The translations under genes were made by a program, and so were the position numbers. From the NCBI RefSeq assembly GCF_013002705.1, contig NZ_JABEND010000003.1, positions 310,001-374,000 on the forward strand: a stretch of DNA of 64,000 nt. Direction: 5' to 3'. Positions within the stretch are counted from its first letter, which is position 1; each line of letters opens with the position of its first letter. Positions 1 through 7,672 of the stretch are shown piece by piece. Under the pieces are notes generated by a model. The model did no database searches. It was given only the letters and a program-made list of their open reading frames with translations, and was not told where the DNA came from. The DNA is from Nakamurella aerolata (lineage in GTDB: Bacteria > Actinomycetota > Actinomycetes > Mycobacteriales > Nakamurellaceae).

Positions 1-760
1 CCTTCACGATGATCTCGTCCCACTTCATCGGCCCGATCCTGATCTGCTGCTGCGGCACCTGCTGCTGCAGATCCTTGAACAACTGATACGCCAACACCCG
101 CGGATCCGGCGGCGGCGGCGGAGGCGGTGGGGCCGGCGCACGCCGCGCCTGACCCGGCACCACCGGCTCGGCATACGGCATGAACGTATAGCCCGCGGAC
201 TGCCACTGCACCAACAAATTCCGATCCAACGTCAACGCAGACTTACAATCCAGCCGATACAGATCGCCCTTCCCAGCTGTGCCCTTTACGCGATAGGTCG
301 CGAAGTCGGTATTGGCGTCGGTCTGTATGTACATTTGCCGACAGTTCTGCGCGGCGCCGTTACTTGCGGCGGGCTGCTCCGCTGTCGAGCCCTCGGTCGA
401 ACCCGTAGCAGCAACCGAGTCACTATCGCTATCTGGTTCAGCCTCGGTTGTGCCCTCCGAGTCTGCAGTGTTCTCATTGCCGGCGCCTGTCACCTCCACG
501 TAGTCTCGGGACGCTTCTGGCGGATTCGCGACAGGAATGCCGTTGATGAGCATCGTTGCTCGCACCTTGGCGGCGTCGGTGTAACCACCCTGAGCAGTCA
601 TGTCCTCCACCTGCGCGTTCTCATCAGGTTGCGCCGGCGCAGTCGGCGTGACCCGAAGAGCAGGTCGGCCCAGTGCCGACGGCGACGTCAAGGCGAACGC
701 GACAGCGCCAACGACAGTGATTGCGCCGATCGCCACTCGACACCGGATCAAGACTCGCAT
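1..760 (-). CDS. Secreted proline-rich protein of unknown function, C-terminus cut off by window edge
   Basis: The reading frame starts at ATG 760 with AGGAG about 8 bases upstream and stays open to base 1, so the C-terminal part is missing. The first 31 residues form a signal peptide (MRVLIR, then a hydrophobic Val/Ala/Ile stretch and an Ala-Leu-Gly cleavage region). An acidic Ser/Thr/Glu-rich linker follows, then a Cys pair around NCRQMY and RLDCKS, a run of nine prolines, and a segment ending IGPMKWDEIIVK. This layout resembles actinobacterial secreted proteins with a Pro-rich spacer before a WV-rich beta domain, but that is inference. Codon use is richer in A/T third positions than in the pur genes. 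It lies 92 bp downstream of a lipoprotein gene on the same strand and may be co-transcribed with it. Confidence 0.7.
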   Translation of the reverse strand, partial: MRVLIRCRVAIGAITVVGAVAFALTSPSALGRPALRVTPTAPAQPDENAQVEDMTAQGGYTDAAKVRATMLINGIPVANPPEASRDYVEVTGAGNENTADSEGTTEAEPDSDSDSVAATGSTEGSTAEQPAASNGAAQNCRQMYIQTDANTDFATYRVKGTAGKGDLYRLDCKSALTLDRNLLVQWQSAGYTFMPYAEPVVPGQARRAPAPPPPPPPPDPRVLAYQLFKDLQQQVPQQQIRIGPMKWDEIIVK

Positions 761-795
761 GTCGCACTCCTGACAAGGCTGATCTTCCACACCCC

Positions 796-814
796 GTCGG
801 CACGATGCGCCGAC
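796..814 (-). terminator. Small hairpin between lipoprotein and secreted-protein genes
   Basis: GTCGGC and GCCGAC form perfect 6-bp arms around a 7-nt loop just after the stop codon of the lipoprotein gene. There is no clear T-run, so it may be a weak terminator or an mRNA stabiliser. Confidence 0.3.
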
Positions 815-852
815 ACCTCAACGGCTCGCTGTTTCGGGTTCGACATCTTCGT

Positions 853-1737
853 TTAATTGGCCTGCGTGTCGACGTAGCCGAACTCTGATTGATCCATGCA
901 ATCAATAAATCCAGCGTCGTCGAAACTGCCGACCGGAGGTCCCCAGCTCAGCCGATGGCCGACCTTGCCCACATTTCGGAAACCGAGCTTCTGTGCAGCT
1001 CGTGCCGCCTCGACGTAATAGGTGAGAGCCTTTCCCGTCGTGAATTCCGAGTAGGCACCCTCGACCTTCGCCGCGGGTATCTTGTCGCTGCTTTCGTACA
1101 GGCGCCAGGTGTTCAGCCAGGCGGCTTCAATCTCTCGGCGGTTCTTCGCCTCTGCGTCGGAGATCGGCCCATCGGGCGCTACCAGGGTGACCTTCTCATC
1201 GCCCGGCCCGGTGGTCTGCACGTCCGACAGCTTCGCCGTGCTCGAGGTACTCGCCGGCCCAGTGGTCGATCCTGCGGCTGGGCCGTTGCCTGCGCCGGTC
1301 GATGGGGCACTGCTCGAACCAGAACCGATGCCGGGCCGGCTGGACGAGCGCGGGGTTCCCGTCGAACGCACGCCGCTGGATTCAACTGTCGAGCCGAGCG
1401 CCGAATCAGACGCCGAACCGGATCCAGCTGGAGAACTGCCCGCGACGGAATCGCTGCTGCGATCGGTCGGGTCGGCGGACAAGCCCGGGCCGGGGATTCC
1501 CCCGCCGAGGCCGGAACTCATGGTGGCAAACGTCGGTGTCGTCCTGGCGTCTGGCGCGTTGCTGGTGCAGCCCGCCAACACCAGCATGGCGACCACGCCG
1601 ACCAGGCCAAGCCCGCGACGGCGCGCCGCACCCACCCGCGAACCGGGCGTCCCGCCCACTCCAGAACCGAGCGCCGCGCCCACTCGCGAGCTGGGCGCCG
1701 CGCCGGCTCGCCCAGTGATGTCTTTCCTGCTGCGCAT
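853..1737 (-). CDS. Putative lipoprotein with Ser/Gly-rich linker, unknown function
   Basis: From ATG 1737 the product has 294 residues. A lipobox (VLAGC) puts the lipidated cysteine near residue 57, so the mature protein should be anchored outside the membrane. The stretch before the hydrophobic core is a degenerate repeat of R-V-G-A-A and G-S-G-V-G-G blocks, unusually long for a lipoprotein signal; an internal GTG start or a TTG at 1752 cannot be excluded. After the cysteine comes a roughly 100-residue Ser/Thr/Gly/Pro linker, then a folded C-terminal domain of about 100 residues containing AWLNTWRLYESSD and ending in WGPPVGSFDDAGFIDCMDQS. I do not recognise the domain. The downstream neighbour on the same strand is also exported. 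Confidence 0.65.
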   Translation of the reverse strand: MRSRKDITGRAGAAPSSRVGAALGSGVGGTPGSRVGAARRRGLGLVGVVAMLVLAGCTSNAPDARTTPTFATMSSGLGGGIPGPGLSADPTDRSSDSVAGSSPAGSGSASDSALGSTVESSGVRSTGTPRSSSRPGIGSGSSSAPSTGAGNGPAAGSTTGPASTSSTAKLSDVQTTGPGDEKVTLVAPDGPISDAEAKNRREIEAAWLNTWRLYESSDKIPAAKVEGAYSEFTTGKALTYYVEAARAAQKLGFRNVGKVGHRLSWGPPVGSFDDAGFIDCMDQSEFGYVDTQAN

Positions 1738-1975
1738 TGGTAGCACTGCCAACCCCGTTCCGACCGACCTGAGGGCCGGCCGCGCCAGTCAGCGCGCCCC
1801 GCCCCGAGCAGATCCTGACCACAACAGACAGTGTGGTGGTCGTCAACCCCCGAGCCCCGAGTAGGCCACAAACACGCAGGTCACGGGCCCAGCGCAGGTC
1901 ATGTGCACTCACTCCCGGCGGATTCCCTACTGTCGGCGGCAGAGCGACTGTCTGCCGGCAGAGGGGCCCCACCGC

Positions 1976-3058
1976 TCAGAAGCGCGGATGGTCCCCAGAC
2001 AGCACAACCCGCTCGGCGTCACGGTCGGCCTTCTCGACGGTGCCGAGCACCCAGGCAGGGATGTGCTTTGCCGTGAGCATCGCCAGCGCTCGGTCGGAGT
2101 CTTCGGCGTGCAGCACCGCGACCATCCCGATGCCCATGTTGAAGGTCTTCTCCATCTCGACCTTCGGCACCCGCCCGCGTCCGGCGATGTAGCCGAACAC
2201 CGGCAGCGGCGTCCATGCCCGCCGGTCCAATTGTGCTTGCAGCCCAACGGGAATCACCCTGGCCAGGTTGCCGGCCAGCCCGCCACCGGTGATGTGCGCA
2301 AAGGCGTGCACATCGGCCTCCTGGGCCAGCGCCAGGCACACCTTGCTGTAGATCCGGCACGGCTCCAGCAGTTCTTCGCCCAACGACCGGCCGAACTCCT
2401 CCACATGCCCGTCCAGCGGCAGCCGGTTGATGTCCAGCAGCACGTGCCGGATCAGCGAGTAGCCGTTGGAGTGCACCCCGGACGAGCTCATGCCGATCAC
2501 CACGTCGCCGGGGCGGACGCGATCGGGGCCGAGGATCGCCTCCGCCTCCACCACACCGACGGCGGTGGACGCCAGGTCGTAATCGTCGGGCGCCATCAAC
2601 CCTGGATGTTCGGCGGTCTCCCCGCCGACCAAAGAGCAACCGGCCTGCAGGCAACCGTCGGCGATGCCGGCGACGATGGTGGAAATCTTTTCGGGGTCGA
2701 TCTTTCCGCAGGCGATATAGTCCTGCAGGAACAGCGGTTCCGCGCCGCAGGCAACAAGATCGTCGACCACCATGGCCACCAGGTCGATGCCGATGGTGTT
2801 GTGAGTCTCCATCGCCTGCGCGATGGCGGATTTGGTGCCGACCCCGTCCGACGACGACGCGAGGATCGGATCTCGATATTTCTCGACAGGCAGCCGGAAC
2901 AGCGAGGCGAACCCTCCGATACCGTCCATCACCTCGGGGCGCGCGGTCTTGCCGGCGAACGGTTTGATGCGCTCCACCGCGTCCTCGCCGGCCTGAATAC
3001 TCACCCCCGAACCGGCGTAGGTGGCGCCGGAACCGAACGACGTGCGTGGTTCCGTCAT
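1976..3058 (-). CDS. purM: Phosphoribosylformylglycinamidine cyclo-ligase (AIR synthetase)
   Basis: PurM performs the ATP-dependent ring closure of FGAM to aminoimidazole ribotide, step 5 of de novo purine synthesis. The 360-residue product has the family length and signatures: an early YAGSGVSIQAG segment, the ATP-binding SSSDGVGTKS loop near residue 69, VDDLVACGAEPLF near residue 98, GETAEHPG near residue 146, and SSSGVHSNGYSLIR near 193. It starts at ATG 3058 inside the purF stop codon (ATGA overlap), so translation is coupled to purF and the two enzymes are made from one transcript. The 3' side of the operon is followed by about 240 bp without a recognised gene before the lipoprotein. Confidence 0.98.
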   Translation of the reverse strand: MTEPRTSFGSGATYAGSGVSIQAGEDAVERIKPFAGKTARPEVMDGIGGFASLFRLPVEKYRDPILASSSDGVGTKSAIAQAMETHNTIGIDLVAMVVDDLVACGAEPLFLQDYIACGKIDPEKISTIVAGIADGCLQAGCSLVGGETAEHPGLMAPDDYDLASTAVGVVEAEAILGPDRVRPGDVVIGMSSSGVHSNGYSLIRHVLLDINRLPLDGHVEEFGRSLGEELLEPCRIYSKVCLALAQEADVHAFAHITGGGLAGNLARVIPVGLQAQLDRRAWTPLPVFGYIAGRGRVPKVEMEKTFNMGIGMVAVLHAEDSDRALAMLTAKHIPAWVLGTVEKADRDAERVVLSGDHPRF

Positions 3059-4677
3059 CGAGTCAGCTCCGAAACGCCGCTCTGCGCAACGGTTTTCTCA
3101 GGGTTCGGGACCGGGCCGACGGAATCGTCATCGGCGTCCACCAGGCCGACGACGCCGCGGCCGAGACCCTCGAGCACGTGCTTGCCGACCTGGTCGGGAA
3201 TCGGTACCGGGTACTGACCGGTGAAACATGCTGTGCACAAACGCTTTGCGGGCTGTTCGGTGGCGGCGACCATCGCGGCGACGCTCAGATAGCCGAGGCT
3301 GTCCGCGCCGATCGAGCGGCGGATATCGTCGACCTCGCTGTTGGCGGCGATCAGCTCGGCGCGAGTGCCGAAGTCGATACCGTAGAAGCACGGCCAGCGC
3401 ACCGGCGGCGACGCGATGCGGACGTGCACCTCGACGGCACCGGCCTCGCGCAGCATCCGGACCAGCGCCCGCTGGGTGTTGCCGCGAACTATGGAATCGT
3501 CCACCACGATCAGCCGCTTGCCGCGGATCACATCGCGCAACGGGTTCAGCTTGAGCCGAATGCCCAGCTGCCGGATGGTCTGCGACGGCTGAATGAAAGT
3601 CCGCCCCACATAAGAGTTCTTGACCAGTCCCTGCCCGTACGGAATGCCGGACTGCTCGGCGTATCCGATCGCAGCGGGCGTCCCAGACTCCGGGGTCGGG
3701 ATCACCAGGTCGGCATCCACCGGCATCTCAAGAGCGAGCCGGCGACCGATGTCCACCCGGGTGGCGTACACGCTGCGGCCGGCGATCGACGTGTCGGGCC
3801 GGGCCAGGTAGACGTACTCGAAGACGCAGCCCTTGGGATCGGGCGCGGCGAAATGCTCGCTGCGGATGCCGTCTGCGTCTATCGCGATCAGCTCGCCCGG
3901 CTCCACCTCGCGGACAAAGCTGGCGCCGACAATGTCAAGGGCCGCCGTCTCGGAAGCCACCACCCAGCCACGCTCGAGCCGGCCGAGCACCAGCGGGCGC
4001 ATACCCTGCGGATCCCTTGCGGCGTAAAGGGTGTGCTCGTCACAGAAGACAAGGGAGAACGCGCCCGACAGGGTCGGCAGCAGCCGCAGCGCTGCGTCCT
4101 CCAAGCTCCGGTCGGAACATTCGGAGGCCAACAGCCGACTGATCAGATCGGAGTCGGTGGTGGAGTTGGGGCGGTCGGGTCGGTGCGCCGGTGCGCTGGG
4201 CAGCAACCCGGACTCACGGGCGCGGCGGGCCAGCTCGACGGTATTGACCAGATTGCCGTTGTGCGCCATCGCGATTCCGCTGCCGACGTCGGTGGTGGCG
4301 AACGTGGGGGAACAGTTCTCCCAGGTCACCGAGCCGGTGGTGGAGTAGCGGCAGTGGCCGACCGCGATGTCGCCGCGCAGCGACGAAAGGGTCTGCTCAT
4401 CGAAGACCTGCGACACCAGCCCCAAGTCTTTGAACACCACGATCTGGCTGCCGTCGGCGACGGCAATACCGGCGCCCTCTTGCCCGCGGTGCTGCAGCGC
4501 GTACAACCCGTAGTAGGTGAGCTTGGCGACCTCTTCACCTGGCGCCCATACCCCGAAGACGCCGCACTCCTCGCGCGGCTCCGGGTCGACGCCGGCGCCT
4601 GCTGCGGGCCCAGCACCGGGCGGCGACGGGTGGGTCGGTACCGGATCGGACGGGGATGTCGCCGCTGGGTAAGCCAC
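3055..4677 (-). CDS. purF: Amidophosphoribosyltransferase
   Basis: PurF makes 5-phosphoribosylamine from PRPP and glutamine, the committed step of purine synthesis. I chose GTG 4677 (540 residues) because AGGAG lies 10 bases upstream; the frame is open further, but that extension looks non-coding. A short propeptide rich in Pro/Ala precedes the catalytic Cys in REECGVFGV (about residue 38), typical of enzymes that mature by N-terminal cleavage. The class II glutaminase domain follows (ALQHRGQEGAG), then the phosphoribosyltransferase domain with the PRPP loop VVDDSIVRGNT (about residues 391-401). RLCTACFTGQYP near the C-terminus matches the cysteine-containing region of Fe-S PurF enzymes. The gene ends in a 4-bp overlap with purM. 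Confidence 0.97.
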   Translation of the reverse strand: MAYPAATSPSDPVPTHPSPPGAGPAAGAGVDPEPREECGVFGVWAPGEEVAKLTYYGLYALQHRGQEGAGIAVADGSQIVVFKDLGLVSQVFDEQTLSSLRGDIAVGHCRYSTTGSVTWENCSPTFATTDVGSGIAMAHNGNLVNTVELARRARESGLLPSAPAHRPDRPNSTTDSDLISRLLASECSDRSLEDAALRLLPTLSGAFSLVFCDEHTLYAARDPQGMRPLVLGRLERGWVVASETAALDIVGASFVREVEPGELIAIDADGIRSEHFAAPDPKGCVFEYVYLARPDTSIAGRSVYATRVDIGRRLALEMPVDADLVIPTPESGTPAAIGYAEQSGIPYGQGLVKNSYVGRTFIQPSQTIRQLGIRLKLNPLRDVIRGKRLIVVDDSIVRGNTQRALVRMLREAGAVEVHVRIASPPVRWPCFYGIDFGTRAELIAANSEVDDIRRSIGADSLGYLSVAAMVAATEQPAKRLCTACFTGQYPVPIPDQVGKHVLEGLGRGVVGLVDADDDSVGPVPNPEKTVAQSGVSELTR

Positions 4678-4882
4678 CGGAACGCTGCTCCTGGAGTTCG
4701 CTGGAGATCGCTGGAAATCGAAGGACAAGCCGTTGAGCTTGACGGTTCGCTGACGTGCGCCGCGTACGCCCACTCTACCGTCGCGCGCCGACCGGGTGGG
4801 TCAGCGCGAACCCGGCCAGCACCCCAGGCTCGGCCCGCTGAGCCGCCTGGCCGTGACCCCGCGATTCCGGCACAGTGGCCTG

Positions 4883-5284
4883 ATGATCTCGGTGCAGCTG
4901 GCCAGGCGGTTGCTCTCCGCCGGCCTGATCTGGGAGCCGCGGCCCGGCGACCGGTTCGTGGTACCCGATCGCGACATGGACGACGACGTCTTCGTGGTCA
5001 GCAACATGACGGTGGACGTGCACGACTTCCCGGACGGCCGGGTGATCGGCTTCAACGGCACCACCGAATGGGCGCTGGATTCACTCGATCTGACCGAGGT
5101 GCTGTGGCTGCCCTCCGAGACCCGGCTGCGCGAGGAGCTGGGTGAGCGGTTCGTCGCCTTGCAGCGCACTGACGACGGTTGGCTGGTCCGGATCGTCAAC
5201 AACGGTGAGACCGTCGAATTCGCCGACGCCGACACCGAGAGCGCCTACGCGCGGGCGCTGCTGTCGGTGCTCGATTTCGGCTGA
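4883..5284 (+). CDS. Conserved actinobacterial hypothetical protein
   Basis: 133 residues from ATG 4883. The frame is open upstream, but MISVQLARRLLSAGLIWEP looks like the true N-terminus. There is no Shine-Dalgarno site; CACAGT lies exactly 6 bases before the ATG, consistent with a leaderless transcript. The protein is soluble and acidic, with a conserved-looking core (PGDRFVVPDRDMDDDVFV and IGFNGTTEWALDS). I recall this compact family being common in actinobacteria, sometimes under misleading pilus-related names; its function is unknown to me. It is divergent from purF and convergent with the sterol-carrier-like gene. Confidence 0.75.
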   Translation: MISVQLARRLLSAGLIWEPRPGDRFVVPDRDMDDDVFVVSNMTVDVHDFPDGRVIGFNGTTEWALDSLDLTEVLWLPSETRLREELGERFVALQRTDDGWLVRIVNNGETVEFADADTESAYARALLSVLDFG

Positions 5285-5380
5285 GACTCGGCCCGGGATT
5301 CGGCCAGGGATTGGCCCGCGATTCGGCCCGGGGTGCGGCTGCGGACTCGGCGGTGGATTCGGCTGTGGACTCGGCTCAGA
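5285..5380. repeat. Degenerate tandem repeat between convergent gene ends
   Basis: Immediately after the stop codon at 5284 a drifting unit of about 15-18 bp (core GATTCGGC, later GGACTCGGC) repeats five to six times. It fills most of the gap between two convergent genes and has no coding appearance. Confidence 0.6.
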
Positions 5381-5422
5381 ACGGGACCCGACCGCGCCGG
5401 CGATCGGCTCCGACCCTGCAGG

Positions 5423-5788
5423 TCAGGTCGGCGGCAGCAGGCCCGACAGGTCCGCCCTGGTGCCGGACGCCCGCACCCGCCCGGCCGCCACCGCGTCGGC
5501 AAAGCTGAGCCGGCCGGCAACGAGTTCCAGCCAGGTCGCCGGGTCGGTCTCGATGACGTTCGGCGGAGTGCCACGGGTGTGCCGCGGGCCCTCGATCAAC
5601 TGCACCGCCGCGTACGGCGGGATCCTGAGTTCAACCGACTTGCCCGGGTGCTGCTGGGCCAGCCAACCGGCGGTCGCCCGGACCACCTGCTTGAGCTCAC
5701 CAGCGGGGCGCGCTTCCGCGGAAGCAGCCGCAGCGGCGGCATCGGCCAGCGCGGCCTCGAACTCGTCCCTTGTCACCTTGCGCGGCAC
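5423..5788 (-). CDS. Sterol-carrier-like family protein linked to purF
   Basis: 121 residues from GTG 5788. The core LAQQHPGKSVELRIPPYAA and LIEGPRHTRGTPPNVIETD matches the small actinobacterial sterol carrier (SCP-like) family encoded next to purF in mycobacteria (Rv0807 type). No biochemical role is established; a lipid or hydrophobic ligand-binding fold is inferred from the family. The start is uncertain: no Shine-Dalgarno site precedes GTG 5788, and TAATCT lies 8 bases upstream. The N-terminal Ala-rich segment (SAEARPAG) is encoded across a palindrome also found in the repeat array at 59.75-60.33 kb, so part of this linker may be repeat-derived. Confidence 0.8.
   Translation of the reverse strand: MPRKVTRDEFEAALADAAAAAASAEARPAGELKQVVRATAGWLAQQHPGKSVELRIPPYAAVQLIEGPRHTRGTPPNVIETDPATWLELVAGRLSFADAVAAGRVRASGTRADLSGLLPPT
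5709..5726. repeat. Intragenic copy of the GCTTCCGCGGAAGC palindrome
   Basis: The 18 bases CGCGCTTCCGCGGAAGCA occur inside the sterol-carrier-like gene and match the boundary palindrome of the array unit at 60027-60044 exactly. The central 14 bases are a perfect palindrome. Chance similarity in GC-rich DNA remains possible. Confidence 0.45.
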
Positions 5789-5968
5789 GGTGATTGAGAT
5801 TACTGGCCGCGCGGTGTCAGCAGCGGCCGACGATCCGCTCGATGGTGCGCAGTCCCTCCTGCTCGAACGGCTCGTCACCGACCCGGTAGGCCCACACCGC
5901 GGTCCCGGCGGGGCCGGTGCGTCACGCCGGTGAGCATCCCAGACGGCGCACCGCGCACACTGGATGGC

Positions 5969-6637
5969 ATGACGTTTCAGCGGACGCGGCGCCCTCGGCG
6001 TGCCAGGCCGGGCTCGTTGCGCTCGCCGGACGGGGCGAGGCTGCTGCAGCTGGCAGCGACCTCGGATGCCCCCGACGCCACGGTGTTGCTGTTGCACGGC
6101 GGCAAGGACGGGACGTCGAGGGCGACGGCGCCGGGCTGGTGGCCGCCGGTGCTGCGGATGCGCCCGATCGGCTCGTCGGTGCGGCGCTCGCCGCAGACGC
6201 CTCGATTGGCGACCTATCTTCTGGTGGACGAGTTGCGCAGTTGGAACGGCGGCGAGCCACCGGTGCGCGATGCGAGCTGGGCCATCGCGCAACTGCGGCA
6301 GGCCAACCCGGATACGCCGATCGTGCTGGTCGGGCACTCCATGGGCGGCCGGGTGGCCATCAGGGTGATCGGCGCCGAGGGCGTGGTCGGCGCGGTCGGG
6401 CTGGCGCCATGGCTGCCGAGCGGCGAGCCGGTGCCCGACCTGACCGACCGCCGCCTGGTGCTGCTGCACGGCACCGCCGACAAGATCATTCCGGTCCGGT
6501 ACAGCGAGGACTGGGCCGAGCGCGCCGGGGTCGAGCTGCGCATCATCGCCGGTGGCGATCACTCCATGCTGCGGCCGCTGCCGACCTGGCATCGGATGAC
6601 GGGTGAGGCGGTCGCCGAGGTGCTCCGCGGCGGGTAG
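5969..6637 (+). CDS. Alpha/beta hydrolase
   Basis: 222 residues from ATG 5969; no Shine-Dalgarno site precedes it, and a -10-like CACACT ends 7 bases upstream. The catalytic triad is visible: nucleophile Ser in VLVGHSMGGR (near residue 117), Asp in LLHGTADKIIP (near 173) and His in IAGGDHSMLRP (near 200). The oxyanion-hole motif LLLHGGKDG lies near residue 42. There is no signal peptide, so the enzyme is cytoplasmic. The substrate cannot be inferred; it resembles small dienelactone-hydrolase or esterase-like members. It is divergent from the sterol-carrier-like gene and convergent with cutC. Confidence 0.85.
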   Translation: MTFQRTRRPRRARPGSLRSPDGARLLQLAATSDAPDATVLLLHGGKDGTSRATAPGWWPPVLRMRPIGSSVRRSPQTPRLATYLLVDELRSWNGGEPPVRDASWAIAQLRQANPDTPIVLVGHSMGGRVAIRVIGAEGVVGAVGLAPWLPSGEPVPDLTDRRLVLLHGTADKIIPVRYSEDWAERAGVELRIIAGGDHSMLRPLPTWHRMTGEAVAEVLRGG

Positions 6638-6665
6638 CGCCGGCGGATGCGGTTAGCGCCGGCGG

Positions 6666-6745
6666 ATGTCGTCAATCCGGGTCGCGTGGGGGTTTCGACC
6701 CGGATTTCGGCGCCGAGATGTCAACGCGACCCGGATTGGCGACAT
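6666..6745. repeat. 80-bp interspersed palindromic element, copy 1
   Basis: The left end ATGTCGTCAATCCGGGTCGC and the inverted right end differ at one base over 22 positions, so the element can fold into a long stem-loop. It fills the gap between the convergent hydrolase and cutC genes, where it could act as a two-way terminator. A second copy of the same length (80 bp) lies at 34944-35023; the outer arms are conserved between copies and the centre is not. Just upstream, a 19-bp unit containing GCGCCGGCGGATG is directly repeated. Confidence 0.8.
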
Positions 6746-6770
6746 CGGCAGCAAATCACGATGCGCCGGA

Positions 6771-7667
6771 TCACCCGGCGCGCGCCGCGGTGATGGTGGC
6801 GGCGACCGCGTCAGGGTCGGTGATGCCGTAGCCCTGCGAGTCCTGCTCGCCCATGCTGGCCCGGGAGCCGGCGGGCGGCGCAAGCGCCGCCGCCCGGCCG
6901 CGCGCGGAGAAGTGCACCTGCCGCACCCCCGACCCGGCAATAACCCCGGCGACGTTCTCCGGGCGGATCCCGGCGCCGGCCATCACCGCCAGCGGCAGTT
7001 GCTCGGCCGCACGCACCATGGCGGCCAGTACCGGGACGCCGGCGGCGGCGCTGCGGGCCTGCCCCGAACTCAGCACCCGCTGCACCCGCAGCCCGGCGTC
7101 GGCCAGCGCCGCGATGTCCCACAGCGCGGCGACCGGGTCGGCGGACACGTCAATCGCGCGGTGAAAGGTCACGGCCGGCGCGTCACGACCGCCGGACTCG
7201 ACGGAATTCCCGCTGGTCACAAGGCCTGCCCGCGACCCGATTCGACATTGCTCCGCGAGACGGAGCAGTGCCGGAGCGTCGACCGAGCCTGCCCGGGTGA
7301 GCGCGCCGAGCACCAGTCCGTCGGCGCCGGCGCTGACCGCTGCGCCGGCGTCGCGGGCCATCAGCGCGAGCTCGTCGGGGGCGTAGCAGAAGTCGCCGGG
7401 GCGGCAGCGGATCAGCACGTGCACCGCCATCGGTGCCAGTCCGGTGGGCCGCACCTCAACGGCCGCGTCCACCGCGGCCTCGATCAACCCGAGCGACGGC
7501 GTCAGGCCGCCGACCTCCAGCGCGCTGCACAGCTCCACCCGGTCGGCCCCGGCAGCCGCGGCGACCCGCACCCCCGCCACCGAGTCGACGCACACCTCGG
7601 TCTGGACCGGGTCGGTACCCGGCACCGCAGCAGCCACCGGTCCGGTACCAGGCACAGCAGCAGCCAA
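6771..7667 (-). CDS. cutC: Copper homeostasis protein CutC family, with an internal insertion
   Basis: The TIM-barrel CutC signatures are clear: EVCVDSVAGVRVAAAAGADR, ELCSALEVGGLTPSLG, RCRPGDFCYAPDE, VTFHRAIDVSADP, RVLSSGQ and VMAGAGIRPENV. CutC proteins are cytoplasmic and were linked to copper tolerance in bacteria, though their biochemical role is unsettled. The start is unclear: TTG 7667 lies just after the purL stop, and several GTG codons follow inside a 30-bp direct repeat (AAAVPGTGPV then AAAVPGTDPV), so the true N-terminus may be 5-17 residues shorter. Between LLRLAEQC and VTFHRA the protein is about 20 residues longer than E. coli CutC; this extra segment begins at a stem-loop shared with the 59.75-kb repeat array. 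It follows purL with 5 bases between genes. Confidence 0.9.
   Translation of the reverse strand: MAAAVPGTGPVAAAVPGTDPVQTEVCVDSVAGVRVAAAAGADRVELCSALEVGGLTPSLGLIEAAVDAAVEVRPTGLAPMAVHVLIRCRPGDFCYAPDELALMARDAGAAVSAGADGLVLGALTRAGSVDAPALLRLAEQCRIGSRAGLVTSGNSVESGGRDAPAVTFHRAIDVSADPVAALWDIAALADAGLRVQRVLSSGQARSAAAGVPVLAAMVRAAEQLPLAVMAGAGIRPENVAGVIAGSGVRQVHFSARGRAAALAPPAGSRASMGEQDSQGYGITDPDAVAATITAARAG
7246..7267. repeat. Intragenic copy of the array stem-loop inside cutC
   Basis: Twenty-two bases on the minus strand, with arms GCTCCG and CGGAGC around TCTCG, are identical to 59764-59785 and 60255-60276 in the repeat array. They are translated in frame as part of LLRLAEQC, right at the start of the extra segment of CutC. 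Confidence 0.75.
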
Positions 7668-7672
7668 CGCCC

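Noticed and set aside
335-856. Plus-strand ORF opposite the left-edge genes
   Set aside because: Arg-rich shadow of the minus-strand secreted protein, which has a signal peptide and a ribosome binding site.
1901-3217. 438-codon plus-strand ORF opposite purM
   Set aside because: Antisense shadow of purM with His/Gln/Arg-rich composition.
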